Below the pieces are notes generated by a model. The model was not told the origin of the DNA. It saw nothing but the letters and a program-made list of their open reading frames with translations, and made no database searches. From the NCBI GenBank assembly GCA_018389105.1, contig JACATO010000631.1, positions 1 through 64,000 on the forward strand: a stretch of 64,000 nt of DNA, given 5' to 3'. Shown in pieces: positions 11,516 to 23,292 of the stretch. The position numbers and the translations under genes are program-made. This DNA is from Nautilus pompilius. Its lineage: Eukaryota; Mollusca; Cephalopoda; Nautilida; Nautilidae. Every line of letters begins with the position of its first letter. The first letter of the stretch is position 1.

Positions 11516-13574
11516 TTTATCGACTGGCGACTTATAGCGGACGGGTGCCGGTCCCTGATCAAACAAAGAGCCTCCCTCCCCCCCCCCAACTCTACCAATA
11601 ACCCGCTCTGCGGGTCGGCCTCGCGTGCGGCCGGACCCCACCCCCTCTTTTTTTATGACTGACGAATGTTCGGTTCCCACAGGTCAAGTGAAGGCGGCAG
11701 GGGGATGAAAGAGAGCGCCGTCTGTAAGAGGTAGGGAGGAAGACATTACTGCCATTCCGCCTGTTAATAATAATAGTAATAAAAAAAAACACAACGACTG
11801 CTCTCAAGGTGACTTTGGCTTCAGTTGTTGATCGCACGGGGGAATCACACATATATATATATATATCGTTCGCGAGGGTCTCACGAAACTAAGGGGGAAA
11901 AAAACCATAACTGTTTTTTTAAAATACCTTTTACGGCTTCGTCGGTGATATAAGCGACGTACAGTACCCTGCCATAATCATTGGGGAACCTGTTGTTGTT
12001 GCAGTATGTTAAGAAAAGTAGAGGGCGAGTGAGGAGAACCGATGGAAGAGAAGTTGTTTGGCAGAGTGGCACTGAGCCAACATCGTTCCCTGTCACGTTC
12101 TGGTCCGGATTCGCCCTCATCTGCGTTAATTCCCTTATCCCGGCGGGACGTGGAACGGGTCGTTTTCGACTAACGATCTAGAAGCTTCCACAGAGGCTCG
12201 TTGGGGCTCAGAGCCGGGGTTTGGAGTATCTAGAGAAGAAGTCTAATTCTCTGGTTTCTCTTCCCAGACTGTGCTCGAACAAGAGATGAGGGGGGCGTAG
12301 TCCTCCCCCCCCAACCCCTCTTCCCATCCTTCCGAAGGAAATGGTCAGCTACTCTCACTATACATCTTGCTGGTTCGATGACAAGGGATGGATGGAACGT
12401 GCTCGACAGAAACGATGCATTCTTTGACACGGTCTGCGATTACATCCTTCAAGACGTTCTATTCCTTCCGAAGAGAAGTCGCCCGCAGGGCTAGCGCCCT
12501 CTGTGGAGATACGTCAGGTCGCCTTCAGACTCGTTTTCCTTTCTGAAGGGTGAAGTCAGCGAAAGAACAGCATCTCACGGTGTCCCCCGTTGAAGGTTCT
12601 ACCACCGCAGCCCTGATATTCGTCTCGGTGAACTTCACGGATAATACTGTGCCCCCCCACCCCAGACCACAGGATGACGTCAAGAGATTCTCGACGAACA
12701 GCGTGTAATACAACGTCTGATCATCGGAGAAACATCGCCAATGTTCGGTGGTAATTAATGCACACATCGCACTGACCGTTCACCCGGACACTCAGTATAC
12801 ACGTCACGTGATCATTTCTTAGAAGTGTGTCCATTTTGGTCAGATGCATTCATCTATGAGGATACTCATAGAAGTCTGCGTACACGGCCTCTTCCACGCA
12901 ACCAGTCGTAGACGAAAAGTTGGGACAGGAATATTGTCAAATTATGTTTTGAATCGCAATTTTTTTAAAAAAATAATAATAATTCATGGAGATCAAAGCT
13001 AGAATCTCCCAAAGTTAAACTTACGTCATCAAAACTAGAAACTAGGTGTTTATTGATGATGAGATCCATCAGATTTATACATCTTGTTTAAGGTCACTTT
13101 ATTTTTTCATAAATAGGCACTATGTATGTGTACATATATAGTCAGAATTCTTCAATTTTTTAAAAAAAAATTGACGAAAATAGTAAAAACTATAAACACC
13201 ATGTTCACAAAACGGTTGTTCGTGCTGTCTGAATCTTTTTGTTTTTTCAATTCACAGATAACATTGGACAACAAAAGATAACTTTTCGTCTGCCGCTGAG
13301 GTATAGGTAGGGGTCCTCTGTCGAATCAAGCAGCTGATTCCAAATCTGAAGTCAGAACTGACCCACTGTAGTTACAGAAAAACGTCATTTTCAGTCATTG
13401 TTTATTAATAAATCAAGCACATCGAAAAATTTCAAAAAACTAAATTCATTTCACAATATAAACATTGTGTATTGTACACATTGAGCAACATAACCACATT
13501 GTACAAAATGTACATTAACTGTTTAGAAATGCTTTAAGTACTTGATTTCACGCTTGTGAATAGCAGTGGTTTGT
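11516..13574. other. Gene-free stretch
   Basis: The segment goes from GC-rich (to about 12500) to AT-rich. It has a short TA run at 11850-11866 and a solitary TGACGTCA at 12675-12682. Frames of 60-90 residues on both strands have no recognisable domain. Confidence 0.45.
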
Positions 13575-14125
13575 CTACGAACAATAGCCCCTCATCATGT
13601 TGGAGTTGAATCTCCCCTGATAGGTTGTCTCCATTGTCTCCATGTGTTGGAAGAACCTTTCACCTCGCTCACCGCTCACAGCACCAAGGCTGGCTGGGAA
13701 GAATCCAATGTGGATGAAGACAATGCTACTTCAGCGACATACGGCAACCCATTTCTTCAGAGGCGTTTATCATGTCTTGAACCAACTCGGCTTAGTTGTC
13801 TGCTTTGTGGTTCCCAAGGAAATTGTGGACTACCAGTTTGAAGGCCTCCCATGCAGCCAGCTCCAGTGGGTTAAGCGTCGACTGGAAGACTGGATCGGAA
13901 AATAAATCTCAAATTCGTGATCCGACAAATATTCCAGCTTTCAACTTGGCATCAGTTAAAATCGCTCCAAATTTTTCTTTCAGATAAAGAAATCATGCAC
14001 CTCAACGCTAATTGCCTTTACAAAGCTCTTTAAATAGGCCCAGCTTCATTTGTAGTGATGGAAGAGATATTCTTTGTGGACGTATCATTGGCACATGTTG
14101 CACATTGAATTTTCCTGGAGTATGG
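13575..14125 (-). pseudogene. Pseudogene of a dispersed invertebrate protein family
   Basis: Read on the minus strand with tolerance for stops, this gives LPSLQMKLGLFKELCKG, then LYLKEKFGAILTDAKLKAGI, FVGSRI, LAAWEAFKLVVHNFLGNHKA, ELVQDMINASEEMGC and GERFFQHMETMETTYQGRFN, in that order. These blocks follow, in sequence, a conserved protein that I recall as recurring in many near-identical uncharacterised copies in arthropod and other invertebrate genomes; its spread suggests carriage by mobile DNA. I know of no assigned biochemical role. In-frame stops interrupt it (after FVGSRI and after NHKADN), and no start or splice sites are preserved, so it is dead. Antisense frames at 13566-13987 are shadows of it. 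Confidence 0.75.
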
Positions 14126-16312
14126 TCTGTTCTTGATGGCTATTCTTTGATCTTATAGTGATTTGCATCATCTCGGCCATTCCACAAGCACAGGAAGCAC
14201 ATGTGTGTACATGTAAGCAGTCCACCACGTGGTTCTCCCGCGATGCCTGCTGTATGTACACAATACAAAAGAGAACACTCAAAATATATAACATTAGGTT
14301 TCCATTTATTTCTGTAAATAAAAATCTTACGTATTGGGTTAATTCTGATTTCAGATTTGAAAACAGAACACTCTAAAAAAAACTAAGACACGCTTTTACC
14401 TCAGTAGCAAATTTGTTGTTGTCCAATATAATTTAGAAAGCCTTCCCACAATGCAACACTACTATAACTCACGCTTAGGCTCTGATTATCAAGCTTCTGA
14501 ACACTTACCTTCTCAAATTAATACAGCAGATTAAAAAAAATAAACGCTGGAAGAAAGAAACAAGAAATTTACCTGGAAGAAATCGCGCTAGCAACATCGT
14601 AGCCAGAGAAGGTGCGACAGCAAAACGATTAGCCTTGGATCTACTTTTGGAAGTTGACAGACACGCCTTCGGCCCGCTTGTAGCCGTTGCATTGTGGGAA
14701 GTGTTTCTAAATTATCGGCAAACGCCTGAACATTTTTTAAAACAATAACTAACTTTGTTATTTGTTAACCAAAAAATCTCATTTTTGAAATGAGCCAATG
14801 CTCTATACAAAGCACCCTTCCAGCGCGAAGGAATGCAAACCCCATGTTGTTCGTTTCTATGATGCTTAAATGTGAGCTGCTCTCCAAGAGGTTTTCACTC
14901 ACCGATTTTCATCTCTCTTCAAATAAAAGAACAACACTCAAAAATATATATATATTTTTTGAAGCCCCTTCCTGGAGAACACTTTGAAAACTATAGTTTA
15001 TTAAATTATTCAGATTTAAACGTCAAAAATTAGAATAAGTGTATCTTTTTACTGGTTTTATCGCCAGAATCAGGTCTATTTCACAAATCGCCGAGCAGAT
15101 CTTCGCCATGGCGACAGTTCGAAACGTCATTTCCGGGTAAGAAAACTGTGTAGAGTTGGTCGGAAATCCAGACGCGGAATCCGTCGTCAGGGTTATCAGC
15201 GATGTCTGTCCTGTCCGGCTTTACCTTCTTCTCCTGGCTTCCAGCCGTCTATCAAGGTTATCATACGTAGGTGCTGAACGGGATTTACATCCAACCCCCC
15301 CCCCCTCCACCTGTGTAGGGGCCGCGAAAGCGATTGCGTTTCTCTCCGCCTCTTCCGAGTTGGGAAAGTTCCCAAAGTCTATCAGGCTGTTTCGAGAGAC
15401 GGCGCGCTTCTTGAACCCAACTATCCCGCACTTTATATAGGCTAGTTTTAGAACTGTGCGAAATACTTCTACGAATCTACTTTAAAATAATAACAATAAT
15501 GTCGAGAAATTATCTCTGCTTTCGTGTTTTAGTTTCAGAATAAAACGGTGAACAGACTGCTAATGTTTACAAACTCTCAGAAAAAGAATGTGGGGAAAGG
15601 TCGATAATCTAGTGGCGCACGTGTAGCTAGCTAGTCACGGGGATGTTAAGCGCGCCCTCCAGCGGTTATTTGCATACCCTAGGAGCAGCGAATAACGCCA
15701 TCTTCTCGTTTCACCATCTCGGTCGAAAAGCAGAATCGTATGAAAGAGAAACGCTACGTTTAGACTGGTCTGGCTGACCGTTTTTCTTTCCCTCTTCGTT
15801 TCTTTACCGTCATTTTTCGCATTAAATGTTTCTGTTTGAAATTTGAGAGGTTTCGTCGGAAAAAAAAACAATAATTCAATTATGGATCCAGCGAATTCGG
15901 TAAACAAGCTTCCAACTTCACGTCGATTCTCTGAACCTCTCAGATTTCCCTCGATTCCGTCTCAGGCCTGAATTCCGTTTGTGGCTGAGATATCCTGTGG
16001 CAAGCTTCCTGATCTACCTCGTGGCGAGCACCTGGCCGGCGGGGTGGGGAACTACTATGTTCTACTGGAACAATGAAGTTTCCACTACTCTTCCCTTATA
16101 ACGAGGCTGCCAGTCTATGACGTCGACGTGTGACGTCATCATATATTAAAAAAAAAACTGCAGGAGATTTACAGTGAGATAAATCAGTTGGGGTTTGTTT
16201 GCTGAGCCTCGATAGGTTTGTTAATTACTTCATCTAATCGAGTTTATTACATTCCGTACAGTTTGCGTATTGAACGTCAATGTCCTCGCCTGTTTGGGGT
16301 TTTCTTTTAAAA
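14126..16312. other. Gene-free stretch
   Basis: AT-rich, becoming CpG-richer at 15100-15450 and 15600-16150. One ATG in good context at 15108 is followed after ten codons by a GTAAGA donor-like site (see findings), but nothing downstream supports it. A solitary TGACGTCA lies at 16131-16138. Confidence 0.4.
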
Positions 16313-17008
16313 TACAGGGTGTTCCAAAAGTCTTGGGCACATTTGAAGTCCCCATATCTATTTAACTATGAATGGTAGTAAGATAAAAGTTGTGTCATTT
16401 TAAAGCTAATTACATTAATTTTTTTGTAAGGCTATTGATTTTTTTATTTCTTTTCAGATATTAAGATTTTTTTAGATTAAGATTTTTTTAGATATCTTTT
16501 CAGTTTTGAGAAAAGAGAAAGAGTCTGGTGACTTCATTTTCCAACAGGATGGAGCGCCACCACACTGGAGCCTCAGGGTTAGACAGTTTCTGAACATAAA
16601 ACTGCCAGACAGATGGATTGGAAGGTCTGGGCAGAATGATCACGATCTCATGTCCTGGCCACCCAGATCTCCAGATCTCACACCATGCGATTTCTTTTTG
16701 TGGGGATTTGTGAAAGGATTGGTATCTGTGCCCCCTATTCCCAGAGACGTGGATGAGCTGAAGGCACGAATAACAGAAGCTGTTTCAACCATTGACAATG
16801 CAATGCTGGGACGCGTTTGGCAAGAATTGGACTATAGGCTTGATGTGTGTCGTGTGACCAATGGTGCTCACATTGAACATCTTTGAACATTCCATGTAAA
16901 AATTGAGATTACAAGCTTTCTGAATTTACCAGATGCGTTTTTATATCCTTAATAGTTTCCGAGATATTCATTGTCAAAATGTGCCCAAGACTTTTGGAAC
17001 ACCCTGTA
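16313..17008 (+). mobile_element. Internally deleted mariner-like (IS630/Tc1/mariner) element
   Basis: A 692 bp element is bounded by perfect 30 bp terminal inverted repeats at 16315-16344 and 16977-17006, starting CAGGGTGTTCCAAAAGTC. It is flanked by a TA target duplication at 16313-16314 and 17007-17008. Inside is the C-terminal part of a DDE transposase. Autonomous relatives are about 1.2-1.4 kb, so roughly half the element, including the DNA-binding domain and first catalytic Asp, is missing. Perfect repeats and an intact remaining frame point to a fairly recent insertion. It could only move if a full-length relative supplies transposase. Confidence 0.95.
16506..16886 (+). pseudogene. Truncated mariner-like transposase, C-terminal 126 residues
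   Basis: The open frame contains FQQDGAPPHWS with the second catalytic Asp of a DD(E/D) transposase, then WPPRSPDLTPCDFFLWG with the third Asp, and ends GAHIEHL. The distance between the two Asp is 41 residues, longer than the 34 of classical mariner. This suggests a divergent DD41D-like lineage. The helix-turn-helix region and the first Asp are absent. Upstream, 16345-16505 is AT-rich and non-coding, including a short duplicated TTAAGATTTTTTTAGAT block near 16461-16496, so the first ATG is arbitrary. The protein cannot be catalytically complete. Confidence 0.93.
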
Positions 17009-17341
17009 TAATCGCTCTTCGCTGCCTGAAAAATGCTGATGTAGCCGAGTTAATTCGATTTGCAAAATCAGTCGAGTGCACGGCATCCCGTAGGGGGAGC
17101 CTCTTGCTTCCGTCCGGTCGGCCGACAACAGAAGAGAACGACGGCGGTCACGTACATTTCTTGCAAGGGTATCGTTATTATTATTTATCGAACATTTCAT
17201 TGGAAAAGTATTACTGCTCTCATTTATCGATGAATCTCTCCAGATAACCTTTTCTTTCTTTCTTTCTTTTCTTTTTTTTTTGTTTTGTTTTTGTAGTTTG
17301 ATTCGTTCGTTTCCAACTTTTAATAATTACTTAATAGAGCG
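17009..17341. other. Gene-free spacer
   Basis: GC-moderate DNA followed by a polypyrimidine run (TTTC repeats, 17250-17280). No coding segment was recognised. Confidence 0.5.
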
Positions 17342-17960
17342 CAGAAGAGCAGGAGGCTTCGGTGTATCATGACCAGCGATTATCCGGTTACGGACACGTA
17401 ATCGATCTACAATCTCGGCAATGGGAGGCAATGGGACAGTTGTGTCCAACCAAGATCAGGGTCCCGACGTCAAGACCAACGAATGAGTCCACGGGCGTGA
17501 TGACCGACCGACTGACCAGAGCTGCGATAACAGAGACAGGAAGCTGGGATCTGAATCATCTAATTAGAAATTACTTTTATGATGCCAATGAAAGCCAGAT
17601 GCGGCCAGACAAGAAGGAATGGTGTAGACAACATCGGTGGTGTTGGATGATGTTATTGAATGGTTCAGGGTTCAAGATGGACTTCGTGCACTACCGTCAA
17701 ACATCCGCAATTCCACACCATAAATGTAGATGGAGATCTGTTATGGGGTGGCGTGTCGTTACTATGACTGTCTGAACTATGTGCCTACTATAGTGACAAC
17801 ATCACCGGTTCTCATTGTGCCCATTTCCAGACGCCAGAGCGCCCCCTTGTGTTTTTTTCAATATCCAAGGATGGCAGTGCTTGGAATTCACTATGCAAGA
17901 ACTGAAGTCGACTAACTCAAGAATTTTCAGATAAACACTCGGTCATGAGCAGCCATTTAT
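17342..17960 (+). pseudogene. Possible heavily decayed Tc1-like transposase
   Basis: Tolerating frameshifts, fragments such as STISAMGGNGTVVS (near 17410) and SVMGWRVV (near 17740) recall, in the right order, the helix-turn-helix and the GGSVMVWG block of Tc1 transposases. No catalytic triad or terminal repeats are visible. The two open frames here (17362-17775 and 17730-17915) otherwise match nothing I know. This could be coincidence. Confidence 0.28.
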
Positions 17961-18327
17961 TCCCCCCCCCCCACCGGGACCTTCGGCCAGAGAACACACC
18001 TGGATTATTATCGTGGGATTACCCATTATAAAACGGGTAATGTGGTCTCGAAGAAATGGACGTGGTACTTCGCGATTGGTGGACCAAGAACCTACATGTT
18101 CCGAAGGACTGATTCACCAAGATCGGTGAAACGTCGCTGCGCTGTGTGGCCTGTTTGGGTGCAGAACACCTTAATCACATGTGTGAAGATTCTTCCATTT
18201 ATAGAGAATGTGAGATGATAACCGAATAATGGCATCATGGTATCATCTTTACGTATGTACTATCTATTTTTATTATGGAAAATATAAATGAATAGATAAA
18301 AATTGTTCAGTGTCTGTAGACTTAAAT

Positions 18328-18635
18328 CACTTACTGATGAAAATGGTCTGTCCTCGCCATTTATTTTTGTCTCTTAATAAAGAACTTTATTTGATAATTA
18401 CTTCCATTTACTGATGAAGATGTAGTTTATATGGTATTTACCAGAATTTGCTGATAAAGATAATTGTATCCGATATTTATTGGAATATACTGGCAAAAAT
18501 TAATTTTAAAAGATGCTTAATAACGTTTCTTGATAAAGGTGCAAGGCACGGACTGATGAAGGTTATGTTTACCCGATGTACATTGGCATTTCCTGATAAT
18601 GACTGTTTTTTTATGGCATCTGTTGACAAGTTCAG
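18328..18635 (+). repeat. Ancient degenerate tandem repeat, about 40 bp unit
   Basis: The motif TTT(A/G/C)CTGATAAAGAT recurs with variation at about 18331, 18389, 18407, 18447, 18486, 18526 and 18590, with three successive spacings of 39-40 bp. It lies in AT-rich DNA. The units have diverged strongly, so this is an old array. A 134-residue frame runs through part of it but looks incidental. Confidence 0.5.
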
Positions 18636-20163
18636 TAATAGAATGTCATATCTTCATAATAAACCAGGCCTAAAGAGTAAGAATGGGGGGTTAGAAAATA
18701 TTTTATGGAATGCAACAGTGGAGAACAGACTTCTGTACCAAAACGTCAAAAAAAGAACAATTTCTTTTCTGTCCGTTCTTCAGTGGCAGACAACAACTGA
18801 AGTAGCTGTCGCAGTTCGCGGTAAAGGGGTTTCCTCTTCTCTCGAAATGTAACTCTCCAGAACCCCGTTGTTTTGTTTTTTTTTTTTTTTTCCCCCCCCC
18901 ACATCTCAATACTATACTAAACGATTAGGAGAATAAAATCCTATTTTCCAGACCCACATAAAGTGTAGGAGAAAATTTTGAATTCATGTTAAGCGTTATT
19001 ACAATGCGCAAACTTCGAAAAGCGCGCACCTTACCGAGGGTCCGGTTGTTCAGAATGATTAACTTCATCATTCATATTTTAAAGTTCCTGTTGGCTAGTA
19101 TAAATATTCCATTTGTATTCTTGAACTTTCGCGATTGTAATTTCGCTCTTTTGTTGAAGAACTCAGGAACGGAAAAAAGACAATAAATGTAGGTTTCGAC
19201 TATATCATAGATCTAGTATCGTCGTCATCATCGCGGCAACTGCTTCGACGATGTGGGGATTCTGAGCCCGGTTCATCGCTTGTTTAGATTTCCCAATAGT
19301 TCCTGGAGCGGGGGAACTTTGATGGACCCCCCCCTCTCTCTCTCTCACCAGGAAATCCTCGCGGATATTGTCCCGGCGTGAAGAGGAGTATCCAGAGAGA
19401 GCGGGGCGGCGGCCTTTGGTCCCCAAATCAGCTGCGATTTGCCACCGGGCCATTTTGCTTGCTCTCATCGAATGGTCTGTGATGCGGAGCTCCCTGACGG
19501 CTCCCTGTTTCTTCCCACGTTAGAATAACTTAAGTCGTGACAGGGGAAGAATTCCCTGTAATTTTTTTTAAAAAGGGGACTACTGGGAACTGCCGAAACG
19601 GCAGCGTGGACTGTAATTATCCTGTATGAAGCATCTGGAAGATAATTAGGACGTTAAATCAATAGCACATCATTTGATCCGAACACCACTGTTTGTTTTG
19701 TAATTGTTTTAAGACATTACGCAAAGTTGCACTAAGTTACGTAGGTAACCCGAGGACTGGGTCTATGAGGCGACACGTGAGACAAATGTACTACACGAAG
19801 ACGTATAACGTGGTTTTGGTTTACTCTCTGATACTGTTTCATGCAAAAGAAGAGCCCATGTAATGGCGAACATATGACATAATGACTGACGAAAATAAAG
19901 ATTCCACTCTGTTATTGTCTAATATCATTTTTACGGTAAGAAATAGCACGATGCAATAATGTTATACTTGACAAAAATATAAGGTATATTTTTCTTATTA
20001 CTCCATGGGGTTAGAATGATGTACAAATCATTACAGCAGGGATTTTCCATGAGTAGGCTTTAAGAGAAACGTAATTGTTTTTAAACTCCAAAGTTAATTT
20101 GGCAGGTAATCGATAAAAAGAAGAGAAAAAAAAACAGATTTCAAGTTTTTTTGTTTTGTTTTC

Positions 20164-20165
<2 letters not shown>
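18636..20165. other. Gene-free stretch
   Basis: Mixed composition with poly-T/poly-C near 18873-18900. Frames below 90 residues on both strands have no recognisable domain. Confidence 0.45.
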
Positions 20166-20228
<63 letters not shown>

Positions 20229-20534
20229 GTTAGATAGTACAGAGATAGATATGATGACAGGACAGATATAGAGATGACGTCATTGCAGAGATGACGTCAG
20301 TACAGAGAGAGATGACGTTAGTACAGATATACATATGACGACAGTACAGATATAGATATGACGTCAGTGCAGAGATGACGTCAGTACAGAGAGAGAGATG
20401 ACGTTAGTACAGATATAGATATGACGTCAGTGCAGAGATGACGTCAGTACAGAAAGAGAGATGACGTTAGTACAGATATAGATATGACGTCAGTGCAGAG
20501 ATGACGTCAGTACAGAGAGAGAGAGAGAGAGAGT
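20166..20534 (+). repeat. CRE-containing minisatellite array 3
   Basis: A 60 bp GA run leads into a higher-order array of about 64 bp units. Each unit has a GATGACGTTAGTACAG block, an ATAGATATGACGTCAGTGCAG block and a GAGATGACGTCAGTACAG block. About eight perfect TGACGTCA octamers are present. The third block is always followed by GA repeats and the first by GATATAGATAT, so three monomer types have been amplified together. Two early units carry TGACGACA-like variants. Confidence 0.93.
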
Positions 20535-22525
20535 GATAAAGCAGAATGCAAATTGTTTTTAATTGTATGGAAATTGAAAGTATATCAGATGGAAAACATT
20601 CTAAAGGAAGCACTGGTTTGTCGGATGCTCATTTACCGACTGTTTCTAATCAATTTACTTTTATCGAAGGAAAAAGATATCATCTTTAATTGGCTTGGTT
20701 TTTCTCTTTTTCAAACAAACCACCAGCGTGTCGTCTTCAGCGAACCAGAAAATTTCATGGTTGAAATATCGCGATGACGGAACTAGGGAATGTAATTGTA
20801 AAAAAAAATAATAGAAAAATGAAAGGAGGATATCACGCAGAAGCACGACGGACTGGAAAACTGACTTTATAATTAAAATGGCTACAATCTTTTAATTTTC
20901 TAAATTTGTTATCGTAGAACACGGTGTACGCTAAATTCAATTAGAGAAAGACATTGAATTCCTCCGTACGCTCATTAAAGAAAAGATTTTTGTTGTTGTT
21001 ATTGTCGTTAAGTCGACACGGAAAAAACAGGAAAGACTTCGCTGATTGGTTCAGTCTCAAAAGGCCTTTCCTCGGATTTTCCTTAAATATGCTTCTTAAT
21101 AAACCACAGATAAGCTAACTATTCTTTATTTTTTCTAAAATAAAAACGTGTTTTTTTTCCAACCTTCTGCGATCCACGATTTGTGTAAATTCTCGCGATA
21201 ATCACGTGCGGAAACCGTCGTGGCATCAACAGATTTCCTGTCTGTCTCCTCCTCCCTCTGTCCAAACGGCAAGGGGTTCTTAACATTAAAAACGTATAAA
21301 TCCGCCACAAAACCACAAAATAGCTTATTTAGTTAAACTGTACTTGATTGAGAGCCGGCTTTCCAGTTAGTTAAAAAGAAAGAGGAAGAGAAAATAAAAA
21401 CGGGGAACCAAATTCCTTGGGCGGATGTCAGAGTTTCTAAGAAATTGAACTCATCTCTCATTGCCTGCTCGGCTAAACGTATTGGCCAAAGGCTAAGGGT
21501 AAACTACTGGTTGTTAATCAAATTCCCCAAACACGGAAAAGCCTCAGTGGTCAGGTTGATGGAGCACTCGATTTTCTTTAAATAAAAGCCCGCGCTGGAA
21601 ATATTCACATGTCTAAGTAACATCGGAATCATCGTCGTCAGCGAAATCGGAGTTAACTATTCCAAGGACGGCGACAAGAAGATCCGTCCAGAACGTCGAT
21701 AATCACTTAGGAGGAGAGACATTGTGATAAAAACTAAAAAAAGAAAGAAAACTGCATGTCAGGTGAATAAAACGTAAGTGGCGAAAATAATACCGACATA
21801 ATGTATAGAATTAGATATAGAGGATGAGGTACAGTAGCCAATGATATTATTACAAGAAAGATGTAATTCACCAACATCGGTTGTTAAATAACGTGGCCTG
21901 CCGGACATAGAATCTATTATCCAAAACAGGCAGAGAAACTCACCAACCATCGTAATGTTATCATCTAAATATACTTTTCAAATGCAGTAGTTATATGAAA
22001 CTATTTTATATTTAAGTTTTTGTTGTTTTCAAAATGTATATATCAGCGACTTACAAGATTTTAGAGAATTGCAGTTTTTCTCAAACTCTGCAATAACTTA
22101 GGCGACTTAAAGACGACTTTTCGCATTTGCCTAAGCGGAAAGACGCAGTGTGGAAGACAAAGCAAAATTACTCTGCCTGCTGACGTGGTACTGATGCTAA
22201 TCAAGAAGGGCCGGGATGACATTTTCCTTTGTGACTCACTCGTCGGGATAAAGAAACTGATCTTTGCACGACGAAGTCTATGTAAATTTTACTTTTCAAA
22301 AAGCTTTTTATATCCGGTCTGGAGTCTGAAGGGGGTTATCTTTTCCCCGACTGCTGTTGTTGGATAGTCTTGCTTGTTTTCTGGCGACAAGCTCTTTTCC
22401 GATCTGTTGTTACTACGAGACAAATTGGTTGCTTTTATCGATAAACGGATACCTTTGCTCTACGGTTTTTATGCCGACTTTGGCTCAGAAAATTTACTGT
22501 TGCTCTCGCAGGTCTTGTGAAGTAT
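20535..22525. other. Gene-free stretch
   Basis: AT-rich DNA with only short frames (below 75 residues) and no recognisable motif. No RNA gene or mobile-element end was seen. Confidence 0.45.
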
Positions 22526-23208
22526 TCCGAGAGAGAGAGAGAGAGAGTGTGTGTGTGTGTGTTGGAGAGAGAGATGGAGATGGAGAGGAGAGAGAGTGTG
22601 TGTGTGTGTTGGAGAGAGAGATGAGAGAGAGAGAGAGAGTGTGTGTGTGTTGGAGAGAGAGATGGAGAGAGAGAGAGTGGTGTGTGTTGGAGAGAGAGAT
22701 GGAGGAGAGAGAGAGTATGGTTGGAGAGAGAGAGAGAGTGTGTGGTGTGTTGGAGAGAGGATGGAGATAGAGATGGAGATGGAGAGAGGAGTGTGTGTTG
22801 GAGAGAGAGAGAGAGAGTGTGTGTGTGTGTGTTGGAGAGAGAGATGGAGATAGAGATGGAGATGGAGAGAGAGAGAGTGTGTGTGTTGGAGGAGAGAGAG
22901 ATGGAGATAGAGATGGAGAGAGAGAGCGAGTGTGTGTGTGTTGTGTTGGAGAAGAGATGGAGATGGAAGGGAAGAGAGAGTGTGTGTTTGTTGGAGCGAG
23001 AGATGGAGAGAGAGAGAGTGTGTGTGTGTTGGAGAGATGAGATTGAGATGAGAGAGAGAGTGTGTGTTGGAGAGAGAGATGGAGATAGAGATGGAGATGG
23101 AGAGAGAGCGAGTAGTGTGTTGGAGAGAGAGATGGAGATAGAGATGGAGATGGAGAGAGAGAGAGAGAGTGTGTGTTGGAGAGAGAGATGGAGATAGAGA
23201 TGGAGATG

Positions 23209-23252
<44 letters not shown>

Positions 23253-23292
23253 AGAGAGAGAGAGAGAGAGATGGAGAGGAGAGAGAGAGCTG
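22526..23292 (+). repeat. Compound GA/GT/GATGGA minisatellite
   Basis: About 770 bp of tandem units of roughly 40-55 bp combine (GA)n, (GT)n, TTGGAGAGAGAGATGGAGAT and GATAGAGATGGAGA. The plus strand is almost entirely purine plus T, with no TGACGTCA, so it is separate from the CRE family. Long frames on both strands (up to 279 codons antisense) are low-complexity artefacts. Confidence 0.95.
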
